NCBI GenBank assembly: GCA_900752345.1
Contig: CAADVA010000239.1
Coordinates: forward strand, 1-12,542
Length of the DNA: 12,542 nucleotides
Direction of reading: 5' to 3'
Source: an uncultured Collinsella sp.
GTDB taxonomy: Bacteria; Actinomycetota; Coriobacteriia; Coriobacteriales; Coriobacteriaceae
A program made the position numbers and the translations under genes. The notes beneath the pieces are model-generated. The model searched no databases, was not told the DNA's origin, and worked only from the letters and a program-made list of their open reading frames with translations. Of the stretch, positions 1-6,879 are shown in pieces (position 1 is the stretch's first letter; every line of letters begins with the position of its first letter).

Positions 1-471
1 ACCGAGGCAAGCGACGATAGCCCCGTGCGTCGCGAGCGCGCCGAGGCCTTTACCGACGAGCTGTCGCGACGCGGCCTTGCCGGCGAGGTTGTCACCTTGG
101 CCGATGGCGGTGCCCCGGGCGTTGGTCGCTTGGACGAGACCATGCGTGACTATGCCGGCAAAAAGCTCGGCTTCATTGCCGTCAACGGCCTGGTCTTCCT
201 GCGTCTGACCGAGGCACTGGCGCAGCTTGGTCCCTCGTTGCCGGCGGGGCTCAAGATCGCGACGTTTGACGATTATCCCTGGAACCATGTGCTCTTTGGC
301 GGTGTGACCACGGCCGCGCAAGACACCCTTACCATTGCCGAGCGCGTAGTCGAGCGCCTGTCCGAGCGCATTGACGTCGTCACCACCACGGTGGGCGAGG
401 CCGCAAAGCTCGCCCCCAAGCGCATCGAGATCCCCGGCCACATCGAATATCGCGCATCGACCTCGCGCTAA
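1..471 (+). CDS. LacI-family transcriptional regulator, C-terminal part (5' partial)
   Basis: The frame is open from base 1 to the TAA at 469-471 and gives 156 residues; the N-terminus, including any DNA-binding helix-turn-helix, lies outside the window. The visible part resembles the second lobe of the periplasmic-binding-protein-like effector domain of LacI/PurR regulators: an early RRERAEAF segment (family pattern R-x-x-GF), a hydrophobic IAVNGLVFLRLTEAL segment, then LKIATFDDYPW, matching the family's conserved 'i.gfDd' strand, followed by a 'TTAAQDTLTIAERVVERL' helix (family 'tt..qp...ig..A...l'). Such proteins usually repress sugar or nucleoside genes and release DNA on binding a small ligand. 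The ligand cannot be told from this fragment. No convincing intrinsic terminator follows the stop. Family assignment is fairly sure; specificity is unknown. Confidence 0.8.
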   Translation, partial: TEASDDSPVRRERAEAFTDELSRRGLAGEVVTLADGGAPGVGRLDETMRDYAGKKLGFIAVNGLVFLRLTEALAQLGPSLPAGLKIATFDDYPWNHVLFGGVTTAAQDTLTIAERVVERLSERIDVVTTTVGEAAKLAPKRIEIPGHIEYRASTSR

Positions 472-541
472 CCGTCTGCTCGAGCTGGCTTGTTCGCGCT
501 AGCCGCCCGCCCTCGCACGTTTTTTGGGCGCTTGATACGCT

Positions 542-557
542 TTAACCCTGCGGAAAC
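542..557 (+). promoter_or_regulatory. GlnR-box-like site upstream of the glutamine synthetase gene
   Basis: The sequence reads TTAAC, six bases, GAAAC. Actinobacterial GlnR half-sites follow GTnAC-n6-GnAAC, so only the first base differs. The site is about 66 bp upstream of the glnA start codon, and a GlnR-like gene lies directly downstream of glnA. A second GTnAC/GAAAC pair, often present at strong GlnR sites, is not seen. This is a motif match read by eye, not a scored prediction. Confidence 0.45.
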
Positions 558-562
558 ATTTT

Positions 563-583
563 TCTGCGATAGTATCTGCGATA
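563..583 (+). repeat. Short tandem direct repeat in the glnA leader or promoter region
   Basis: The 9-mer TCTGCGATA occurs at 563-571 and again at 575-583, a period of 12 bp, between the GlnR-like box and the glnA ribosome binding site. The first copy runs into AGTAT (571-575), giving TAGTAT (570-575), a possible -10 hexamer. It could be a regulator site or part of the core promoter; no known consensus is claimed. Confidence 0.3.
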
Positions 584-622
584 TAGACCAGTCGAAACCC
601 GCCCGAAAGAAAGGGGAGCGAC

Positions 623-1960
623 ATGAACCAGCAGAACATCGATTACGTACTCCGCTCCGTAGAGCAGCGTGACATCCGCTTTGTGCGTCTGTGGTTTGTC
701 GACATTCTCGGCCGCCTCAAGAACTTTGCCATTAGCCCCGAGGACCTCGAGGTCGCTTTTGAGGAGGGTATTGGCTTTGACGGCTCGGCCATCGAGGGCT
801 TTGCCACGCCCGAGGAAGCCGACATGCTCGCATTCCCCGATGCTTCGACCTTCCAGATTCTGCCGTGGCGCCCGAGCCATAACGGCGTTGCCCGCGTGTT
901 CTGCGACGTGTGCACTCCCGATCGCAAGCCCTTCGCCGGCGACCCGCGCGATGCCCTGCGCCGCATGTTCCGCAAGGCCGAAAAGGCCGGCTATCTGCTC
1001 AACGTGGGTGCCGAGCTGGAGTATTACTACTTCCCCGATGAGCACACGCCCGAGCCGCTCGACAACGTGGGCTACTTCGATCTTTCGGTGAGTGACGCCG
1101 CCCGCGACCTGCGCCGCAACACGGTCCTCACGCTCGAGAAGATGTCCGTGCCCGTGGAGTACACCTTCCACGCCGCCGGCCGCTCGCAGCACGGTATGAG
1201 CCTGCGCCATGCCGAGGCCCTGAGCATGTCCGACGCCATCACCACGGCCAAGCTCATCATTAAGCAGCAGGCCTACGAGAGCGTTTGCCCCGCCTCCTTT
1301 ATGCCCAAGCCGTTGGCGGGCGAGGACGGCAGCGCTATGTTCCTGTGCCAGTCGCTATTCGACCACGACGGCAACAACGTCTTTTGGGGCGAGGACGACG
1401 AGAAGTACCATCTTTCCGACGTCGCCAAGCACTACATGGCCGGCATCCTGGCGCATGCCCGCGAGATTAGCGCCATCACCAACCCCACGGTCAACTCGTA
1501 CAAGCGCATCACCACGGGCGGCGACTCCGTGCCGCAGTACGCCACGTGGGGCCTGCGCAACCGCGCGAGTATGGTCCGCATCCCGGTCTACAAGCCCGGC
1601 AAGCAGCTGTCCACGCGCATCGAGCTTCGCAGCCCCGACCCCATGGCCAACCCGTACCTGGTCAACGCCGTCACGCTGGCGGCTGGTCTGGACGGCATCG
1701 AGCGCAAGCTGGAGCTCCCGCCCGAGGCAACGGCCGAGACGCTCAAGCTCACCGACCGCCAGATGGTCGAGGCCGGCTACACGCCGCTGCCGCGTTCGCT
1801 CAAAGAGGCGCTCGACGTGTTTGAGGACTCGCAGTTTATGAAGGATGCCCTCGGCGAGCATATCCATAGCTTCTTCCTCAAAAAGAAGCGCGACGAGTGG
1901 CATAAGTTTGAGTCTACGATCACCGAGTGGGAGATCAAGCACTACCTGGCGAACTCCTAA
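623..1960 (+). CDS. glnA: Glutamine synthetase family protein (GSI-alpha size) with missing metal ligands
   Basis: 445 residues, with a GGGGAG ribosome binding site before the ATG. Glutamine synthetase makes glutamine from glutamate, ammonia and ATP as a cytoplasmic dodecamer. Family landmarks are present: the N-terminal beta-grasp with GIGFDGSAIEGF (50-60), the AELEYYYF strand with E131 and E133, NSYKR with R295, RNRASMVRIP with R314 and R319, and RIELRSPDPMANPYL (332-346) with E334 and R336. The length and the absence of an adenylylation-tyrosine loop fit the GSI-alpha group. Several normally invariant residues are replaced. Using Salmonella numbering for the family residue, E212 is A184, E220 is G191, N264 is D235, H269 is F240, E327 is D301 and S53 is A56. 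Catalysis is therefore uncertain; a regulatory or altered-substrate role is possible. Family membership is secure. Likely cotranscribed with the GlnR-like gene 50 bp downstream. Confidence 0.9.
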   Translation: MNQQNIDYVLRSVEQRDIRFVRLWFVDILGRLKNFAISPEDLEVAFEEGIGFDGSAIEGFATPEEADMLAFPDASTFQILPWRPSHNGVARVFCDVCTPDRKPFAGDPRDALRRMFRKAEKAGYLLNVGAELEYYYFPDEHTPEPLDNVGYFDLSVSDAARDLRRNTVLTLEKMSVPVEYTFHAAGRSQHGMSLRHAEALSMSDAITTAKLIIKQQAYESVCPASFMPKPLAGEDGSAMFLCQSLFDHDGNNVFWGEDDEKYHLSDVAKHYMAGILAHAREISAITNPTVNSYKRITTGGDSVPQYATWGLRNRASMVRIPVYKPGKQLSTRIELRSPDPMANPYLVNAVTLAAGLDGIERKLELPPEATAETLKLTDRQMVEAGYTPLPRSLKEALDVFEDSQFMKDALGEHIHSFFLKKKRDEWHKFESTITEWEIKHYLANS

Positions 1961-2010
1961 TCGCGCTGGCTTGTTCCAGTACGATTGAGCTCATTTCCTT
2001 GGAGGCCGAT

Positions 2011-2673
2011 ATGTCCGAAAAGAGTGCCCTGTTCATGGCGCGCACGACGCGCTTCCACGAGTTTGCCCGCAGCTTGACGACCACCTTGGGTGTCGAGGTG
2101 AGCCTGGCCACCCCCGATTCGCCGACTGCGGCGCACGACTTTGACCTGCTGATCCTCGATTCCGATGGCATCCGCAGCGACCGCATCGATCAGATTGCCA
2201 AGTGGCTTGACGATCGCGGCGGCGTCCCCATGCTGGTGATCGTCGACGACGAGGCGCTCGGCACCCTGCGCCTGCCGAATCACGCGCATGCCGACTTTGT
2301 ATGCCCCACGGCGACGCCCAACGAGTTTAAGGCTCGCGCGCAGCGCCTGATGGGCGAGGAAGAGACCGTCGCCGCCGACGATGTGCTCAACATCGATAAC
2401 CTCGAGATTAACCTGGCTACCTACCAGGTGACGCTCGATAACGAGCCCATCGACCTGACGCTGATGGAGTATTCGCTGCTGAGCTTTTTGGCGACGCACC
2501 CCAACCGTGCCTACAGCCGCGAGGTGCTGCTGCACCGCGTGTGGGGCTTTGAGTACTGCGGCGGTACGCGTACCGTCGACGTGCACATCCGACGCATCCG
2601 CTCCAAGGTGGGCCCGCAGATCGCGGCACACATCACCACCGTCCGCGGCGTGGGTTATCTGTTTAAGGACTAG
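2011..2673 (+). CDS. glnR: OmpR-type orphan response regulator resembling GlnR
   Basis: 220 residues from the ATG at 2011, chosen because GGAGG sits at 2001-2005 and the family homology begins here; the frame stays open upstream into glnA without another good site. Residues 1-115 form a receiver-like domain that keeps an aspartate at the phosphoacceptor position (D50 in DLLILD) but lacks the N-terminal acidic pair and the conserved lysine (DFVCPTATP where KP is usual). Residues 125-218 are a winged-helix DNA-binding domain with LHRVWGFEYCGGTRTVDVHI, very like the 'VWGYDFFGGTRTVDVHVRR' stretch of mycobacterial GlnR. GlnR is a nitrogen regulator that works as a dimer without a partner kinase, matching this degenerate receiver and the absence of a kinase gene here. 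Its place after the glutamine synthetase gene supports that role. A related PhoB-like regulator is the alternative. Confidence 0.75.
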   Translation: MSEKSALFMARTTRFHEFARSLTTTLGVEVSLATPDSPTAAHDFDLLILDSDGIRSDRIDQIAKWLDDRGGVPMLVIVDDEALGTLRLPNHAHADFVCPTATPNEFKARAQRLMGEEETVAADDVLNIDNLEINLATYQVTLDNEPIDLTLMEYSLLSFLATHPNRAYSREVLLHRVWGFEYCGGTRTVDVHIRRIRSKVGPQIAAHITTVRGVGYLFKD

Positions 2674-2677
2674 ATTT

Positions 2678-2710
2678 CCACCACAAAGGGGACAGGCACC
2701 TTTGTGGTGG
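2678..2710. repeat. REP-like hairpin with GGGGAC core downstream of glnR
   Basis: Perfect 12-bp inverted repeat: CCACCACAAAGG at 2678-2689 and CCTTTGTGGTGG at 2699-2710, with the 9-base loop GGACAGGCA. The core reads GGGGACAGG (2688-2696). It begins five bases after the glnR stop codon. There is no T-run on either side, so it is not a typical intrinsic terminator, although it could stop exonucleases or impede polymerase. It looks like a dispersed palindromic unit and shares its core with the hairpin at 4414-4444. Confidence 0.7.
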
Positions 2711-2800
2711 TATTGACGCAGGTGCGGGTTCCTTTCGGGCCTGCAACAGAACTTAAGCCTTCCTAAAAGATTGCGTTCTCATACACGTATGCCCGCATAT

Positions 2801-2811
2801 TGGGGTACAAC
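2801..2811 (+). promoter_or_regulatory. Possible -10 region for htrA
   Basis: TGGGGTACAAC contains TACAAC (2806-2811), four of six matches to TATAAT, after a G-rich stretch. No good -35 hexamer is seen about 17 bp upstream. Similar GG-TAnnnt stretches occur before ligA (4546-4556) and moaA (10661-10670). Weak evidence. Confidence 0.3.
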
Positions 2812-2828
2812 TCAACGTGAACAATGAT

Positions 2829-2852
2829 GGCCCGCCACATGTTTGGCGGGCC
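2829..2852 (+). terminator. GC-rich hairpin in the htrA leader (terminator or attenuator-like)
   Basis: GGCCCGCCA at 2829-2837 pairs perfectly with TGGCGGGCC at 2844-2852 around a 6-base loop, and is followed by TTTGGTTATT. It ends 29 bases before the htrA ATG, too close for a full promoter to fit easily between. It is either the terminator of the glnA-glnR transcript with read-through, or part of the htrA 5' leader. The T-run is interrupted, so termination would be partial. Confidence 0.5.
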
Positions 2853-2881
2853 TTTGGTTATTAGACGAAAGGATCGCAGCC

Positions 2882-4342
2882 ATGAGCGAGAACGATTCCC
2901 AGCGTCCTCAGGATGCGGGCAATGCCGGCGATACTCAGCAGCAGCCGCGCGTGCAGGTGGAGTCGACGCCTGCCGGCAGTAACATTCCCTACGTGCAGGC
3001 TTACGATACACAGACCGGCCAGCCGCTGGGCGGTCAGCAGGTTGTAAACAAGCACACGGTGGTCAAGACCAAGACCAAAAAGCTGCCGATCTTTATTACG
3101 GCACTCGCCGGCTGTGCCTGCGGAGCCCTGCTGGTCATTGCGCTCATTATGAGCGGCACGCTCAATATTGGCGGCGGAAAGAATGCCGTGACGGCGGGTG
3201 CTTCGGGTTCTTCGACGCAAAAGATCACGATTGACTCCGAGGACACCACGCTGGCCGAGGCCGTCTCTGCCAAGGCGTTGCCCTCCGTCGTTTCCATCAC
3301 CGCCACTTCGAGCGGCAGCCAGAATGGCTCGCTTTCGCAGTCTGCTGATGAGTCGGATAGCTCGGGCAGCGTCGGTTCGGGCGTGGTGCTCGATACCGAG
3401 GGCCACATCCTCACCAACAACCACGTGGTCGATGGTTACGACCAGTACGTGGTGACCATGGACGACGGCACCACCTATGAGGCCGAGTTCGTGGGCAACG
3501 ACGCCTCGAGCGACCTGGCCGTCATCAAGCTCAAGGACGCCGACGCCTCCAAGCTCACGCCGATCGAGATCGGTGACTCCTCCAAGCTCAACGTGGGCGA
3601 GTGGGTCATGGCGATCGGTTCGCCGTTCGGCAACGAGCAGTCTGTCTCCACGGGTATCGTCTCGGCGCTCTATCGCTCCACGGCTATGAGCTCTACCAGC
3701 GGCAACACCATCTACGCCAACATGATCCAGACCGATGCCGCCATCAACCCGGGCAACTCCGGCGGCGCGCTCGTCAACGACAATGGCGAGCTGGTGGGTA
3801 TCAACTCGCTCATCGAGAGCTACTCGGGCTCCAGCTCGGGCGTTGGCTTTGCCATTCCGGTCAACTACGCCAAGAACATTGCCGACCAGATCATCGACGG
3901 CAAGACGCCGGTACATCCGTACCTGGGCGCTACGCTTTCGAGCGTCAATGCGCTCAACGCCCGCACCAACAAGCTGAGCACCGATAGCGGCGCGTATGTG
4001 GCAAGCGTCGTCGAGGACGGTCCTGCCGCCAAGGCTGGCATCCAAGAGGGCGATGTCATTACCAAGCTGGGCGATGATGAGATTACGAGCGCCGATGGCC
4101 TGATCATCGCGCTGCGCAGCCACGAGGTGGGTGAGAAGGTCGAGATCACGCTTATGCGCGGCAAGGACGAGAAGAAGGTCACCGTCGAGCTGGGCTCCGA
4201 CGAGGAGCTGCAGAACCAGCAGCAGGACGACAGCGCGACCGACACCGGCAACGGCAGCATCACCGACGAGCAGCTGCGCCAGTACCTGGAGGAGCTGTTG
4301 GGCCAGCAGGGCCAGGGTCAAGGCTACGGTCAGGGTTTCTAA
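2882..4342 (+). CDS. htrA: Membrane-anchored HtrA/DegP-type serine protease with one PDZ domain
   Basis: 486 residues from the ATG at 2882; GAAAGGA lies 8 bases upstream, and the longer open frame starting at 2843 has no ribosome site and lies in the leader hairpin. Residues 1-67 are a polar, Q-rich cytoplasmic tail; residues 68-92 (LPIFITALAGCACGALLVIA...) form one membrane segment, placing the rest outside the cell. A Ser/Gly-rich linker precedes a trypsin-like domain with the triad H181 (LTNNHVVD), D211 (SSDLAVIKL) and S293 (GNSGG). A PDZ domain spans about 345-437 (YLGA... GPAAKAGIQEGDVITKLGD). The tail is acidic, then QG-rich (GQQGQGQGYGQGF). HtrA proteins degrade or refold damaged proteins at the cell surface; one PDZ and a signal anchor are usual for Gram-positive and actinobacterial members. 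The gene stands alone between two intergenic regions and ends at a strong terminator. Confidence 0.93.
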   Translation: MSENDSQRPQDAGNAGDTQQQPRVQVESTPAGSNIPYVQAYDTQTGQPLGGQQVVNKHTVVKTKTKKLPIFITALAGCACGALLVIALIMSGTLNIGGGKNAVTAGASGSSTQKITIDSEDTTLAEAVSAKALPSVVSITATSSGSQNGSLSQSADESDSSGSVGSGVVLDTEGHILTNNHVVDGYDQYVVTMDDGTTYEAEFVGNDASSDLAVIKLKDADASKLTPIEIGDSSKLNVGEWVMAIGSPFGNEQSVSTGIVSALYRSTAMSSTSGNTIYANMIQTDAAINPGNSGGALVNDNGELVGINSLIESYSGSSSGVGFAIPVNYAKNIADQIIDGKTPVHPYLGATLSSVNALNARTNKLSTDSGAYVASVVEDGPAAKAGIQEGDVITKLGDDEITSADGLIIALRSHEVGEKVEITLMRGKDEKKVTVELGSDEELQNQQQDDSATDTGNGSITDEQLRQYLEELLGQQGQGQGYGQGF

Positions 4343-4368
4343 CGAGCTGTATCGCACATACCGATGCC

Positions 4369-4408
4369 AGAGGGGGCTGTTCCGCCAACGCGGGACAGCC
4401 CCTCTTTT
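4369..4408 (+). terminator. Intrinsic terminator of htrA
   Basis: AGAGGGGGCTGTTCCGC (4369-4385) pairs with GCGGGACAGCCCCTCT (4390-4405) around the loop CAAC, with one bulged G and one G-U pair, followed by TTTT. It begins 26 bases after the htrA stop codon. Shape and position are typical of a Rho-independent terminator. Confidence 0.85.
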
Positions 4409-4413
4409 CATAT

Positions 4414-4444
4414 TGATCCGTTGGGGACGGAGGAAAACGGATCA
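4414..4444. repeat. REP-like hairpin with GGGGAC core downstream of htrA
   Basis: TGATCCGTT (4414-4422) and AACGGATCA (4436-4444) are perfect 9-bp inverted arms around a 13-base loop that begins GGGGACGGAGG. It lies 5 bases beyond the htrA terminator T-run, so it is unlikely to be needed for termination. The arms differ from the hairpin at 2678-2710, but the loop core is shared, suggesting related palindromic units. Confidence 0.6.
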
Positions 4445-4545
4445 TTTAGAGTTGATAAGAGCATGGTTTAATCGCGCAATCCACCCCGGTCTGGTGGCTG
4501 CCGATTCGGTGCGGTTTGAAAGGGCTATCCGGCCCCATCGCGACC

Positions 4546-4556
4546 GGTGGTACTCT
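4546..4556 (+). promoter_or_regulatory. Possible -10 region for ligA
   Basis: GGTGGTACTCT ends in TACTCT (TAnnnT type), 35 bases before the ligA start codon. No convincing -35 hexamer is in register: TTGAAA at 4516-4521 is too far upstream. Apart from the REP-like hairpin, nothing else was recognised between 4445 and 4545. Confidence 0.25.
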
Positions 4557-4591
4557 TGTATCCGTTTGAAATCGAGCGAAGGAGTGCCGCT

Positions 4592-6820
4592 ATGGAGCAA
4601 TCGAGCCTGTTTGGTGACGGCGTGGACATCGATACCGAAACGCCTGCGAGCGCAGATGCCGCCGCACCGGCCGATGCCCGTGCCCAGGCAGCAGCGCGTG
4701 CGGCCGAGCTGCGCCACGAGCTCGATTACCACGCCTATCGCTACTACATGCTCGATGCGCCCGAGATCACGGACGCCGCCTTCGACAAAATGCTCGTTGA
4801 GCTGCAGGAAATCGAGGCGACCTACCCCGATTTGGTGACGCCCGACAGCTACACCCAACGCGTGGGCGGCTACGTGAGCGAGCAGTTTACGCCGGTCACG
4901 CACATGGCGCGCATGTATTCCATGGACGATGCCATGGATCTGGACGAACTTGACGCGTGGCTCCAGCGCGCCGAGGATGCGCTCGGTGCTGGTAGCGTCA
5001 CCTATACCTGCGAGCTTAAGATTGACGGTCTGGGCGTGGCACTTACCTACCAAAACGGCACCTTCGTGCGCGCGGCCACGCGCGGCGATGGCACCACGGG
5101 CGAGGACGTGTCGCTCAACGTGCGCACCATCAAGGATGTGCCCATGCACCTGTCCGAGCCGGCGCTCGCCCACATGGGCGCCGACCGCGAGCGCACGATT
5201 GAGGTGCGCGGCGAGGTCTATATGCCCAAAGGCAGCTTTGTACGTCTGAATGAAGAGGCCGATGCCGAGGGCCGCGACCCCTTCGCCAACCCGCGCAACG
5301 CCGCTGCTGGCAGCCTGCGTCAGAAGGATCCTAAGGTTACGGCGCGCCGCGACCTGGCCACCTTTATCTATGCCATCGCCGATACCGATCCGCTGCACGT
5401 CCACAGCCAGCGCGAGTTCCTCGATTGGCTGCGCAGTGCCGGTTTTAGCGTCAACCCCAACGTGGCACGCTGCGCCACGCCGGCCGAGGTCCACGAGTTC
5501 TGCGCCCAGGCCCTCGAGCATCGCGGTGACTTGGACTATGACATCGACGGCGTGGTCGTAAAGGTCGACAGCTTCCAGCAGCAGCTCGACCTGGGCTTTA
5601 CTGCCCGCGCACCACGCTGGGCCATTGCCTTTAAGTTCCCGCCCGAGGAAAAGCAGACCGTCCTGCGCGAAATTCGCATCCAGGTGGGCCGCACCGGTGT
5701 GCTCACGCCGGTCGCCGAGTTCGACCCAGTGACGGTTGCCGGCTCCACCATCCCGCGGGCCACGCTGCACAACATCGACGAGATCCGCCGCAAAAACGTG
5801 CGCGAGGGCGACACCATCATCGTTCACAAGGCGGGCGACGTAATCCCCGAGGTCGTGGGCCCGGTGCTCGACAAACGCCCGGCCGATTCGGTCGACTGGC
5901 AGATGCCCGAGGCCTGCCCCGTGTGCGGCAGCCCCGTGGTCCACGAGGATGGTGAGGTCGCTTACCGTTGCGTCTCCATCGACTGCCCCGCACAGCTCAA
6001 GGAGCGCTTGCTCCACTGGGTGAGCCGCGGCTGCATGGACGTCGACGGCCTGGGCGACGAGATCGTCGACAAGATGATCGCCGCCGGCCTGATTCACGAT
6101 GTCGCAGACTTCTACCAGCTCACGGTGGACGACATCGCCGGCCTGGACACGGGGCGCACCTATGCCAGCTCCAACAGCAAAAAGGGCGTCAAGAAGGGTG
6201 ACCCCATTCCGGTAGGCCTCAAGACGGCCGAGAAAATCATCGCCGAGCTCAACAAGTCCAAGAGCCAGCCGCTCGGTCGCGTGCTGTTTGCCCTGGGTAT
6301 CCGCCACGTGGGCAAGAGCGTGGGCGAGGTCATCGCTGAGCGATTCCTGTCGATCGACAAGCTCATCTTGGCGAGCGAAGAAGACATCGCCGAGTGCGAG
6401 GGCATCGGTCCCAAGATTGCGGCGAGCGTCAAGCAGTTCCTGGCCGTGCCCGAGAACCTTGCCGTGCTGGAACGTCTGCGCCAAGCGGGCCTGTCGCTCG
6501 AGGTCGACTTGGGCGCCGCGCACGCGCAAGCCGCAGCCGACGCTGGCGTGGCGGGCGAGCTCGCCGACGCACAACCACTCGCGGGCCTGACCTTCGTGCT
6601 TACTGGCACGCTTGTCAATCGCACGCGCGACGAGGCGGGCGCGGCGCTCAAGGTGCTTGGTGCCAAGGTCTCGGGCAGTGTTTCAAAGAAGACGAGCTAT
6701 CTGGTCGCCGGCCCCAAAGCGGGCTCCAAGCTCACCAAGGCCGAGCAGCTGGGTGTGCCCGTGCTGGACGAGGATGCACTCGAGCAGATCTTGGCTACTG
6801 GTCAGGTGCCCCAGGCTTAG
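4592..6820 (+). CDS. ligA: NAD-dependent DNA ligase LigA
   Basis: 742 residues from the ATG at 4592; GAAGGAG at 4578-4584 sets this start over an in-frame GTG at 4547 that lies in the probable promoter. LigA seals nicks during replication and repair using NAD+. Domains in order: Ia helix pair with DYHAYRYYMLD (about 45-55); adenylation domain with catalytic K143 in ELKIDG, RGEVYMPK (206-213), NPRNAAAGSLRQ (233-244) and IDGVVVKVD (318-326); OB fold (about 355-435); a four-cysteine zinc site C442, C445, C460, C465; helix-hairpin-helix region (about 480-620) with LGIRHVGKSVGE; and a BRCT domain (about 660-742). The length is somewhat above the usual 670 or so, because of an Ala-rich N-terminal extension (1-40), a Lys/Ser-rich insertion near 519-540 and an Ala-rich linker before BRCT. 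An essential, single-gene unit ending at a bidirectional terminator. Confidence 0.97.
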   Translation: MEQSSLFGDGVDIDTETPASADAAAPADARAQAAARAAELRHELDYHAYRYYMLDAPEITDAAFDKMLVELQEIEATYPDLVTPDSYTQRVGGYVSEQFTPVTHMARMYSMDDAMDLDELDAWLQRAEDALGAGSVTYTCELKIDGLGVALTYQNGTFVRAATRGDGTTGEDVSLNVRTIKDVPMHLSEPALAHMGADRERTIEVRGEVYMPKGSFVRLNEEADAEGRDPFANPRNAAAGSLRQKDPKVTARRDLATFIYAIADTDPLHVHSQREFLDWLRSAGFSVNPNVARCATPAEVHEFCAQALEHRGDLDYDIDGVVVKVDSFQQQLDLGFTARAPRWAIAFKFPPEEKQTVLREIRIQVGRTGVLTPVAEFDPVTVAGSTIPRATLHNIDEIRRKNVREGDTIIVHKAGDVIPEVVGPVLDKRPADSVDWQMPEACPVCGSPVVHEDGEVAYRCVSIDCPAQLKERLLHWVSRGCMDVDGLGDEIVDKMIAAGLIHDVADFYQLTVDDIAGLDTGRTYASSNSKKGVKKGDPIPVGLKTAEKIIAELNKSKSQPLGRVLFALGIRHVGKSVGEVIAERFLSIDKLILASEEDIAECEGIGPKIAASVKQFLAVPENLAVLERLRQAGLSLEVDLGAAHAQAAADAGVAGELADAQPLAGLTFVLTGTLVNRTRDEAGAALKVLGAKVSGSVSKKTSYLVAGPKAGSKLTKAEQLGVPVLDEDALEQILATGQVPQA

Positions 6821-6839
6821 TGCATCAATAGTCAAATTG

Positions 6840-6879
6840 AAGAACCGCCCGGAAGCACGATGTCTTCCGGGCGGTTCTT
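6840..6879. terminator. Bidirectional terminator between ligA and the convergent merR-type gene
   Basis: AAGAACCGCCCGGAAG (6840-6855) and CTTCCGGGCGGTTCTT (6864-6879) form a perfect 16-bp stem with an 8-base loop. A-rich and T-rich ends give a short U-run in both directions. The TAA stop codon of the minus-strand regulator (6878-6880) overlaps the end of the right arm. It serves ligA from the left and the exporter-regulator operon from the right. Confidence 0.9.

Noticed and set aside
504..530. CGCCC ... TTTTTT ... GGGCG after the LacI-type gene, as a possible terminator.
   Set aside because: Only five pairs enclose a 17-base loop and the T-run lies inside the loop, so it is not an intrinsic terminator.
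484..1976. The 12-mer GCTGGCTTGTTC occurs shortly after two stop codons (484-495 and 1965-1976).
   Set aside because: A few repeated 12-mers are expected by chance in a 12.5-kb GC-rich window, and neither copy forms a hairpin or a known site.
2861..4411. Long minus-strand open frame (516 codons) opposite htrA.
   Set aside because: It is the antisense shadow of a high-GC gene: low-complexity translation, no family motif, and htrA has clear catalytic motifs.
4452..4521. TTGATA (4452-4457) and TTGAAA (4516-4521) as -35 elements for ligA.
   Set aside because: No -10 sequence lies at a workable spacing from either.
4442..6574. Very long minus-strand open frame (710 codons) opposite ligA.
   Set aside because: Same cause, a GC-driven antisense frame with repetitive hydrophobic/Ala/His composition; ligA is unmistakable on the plus strand.
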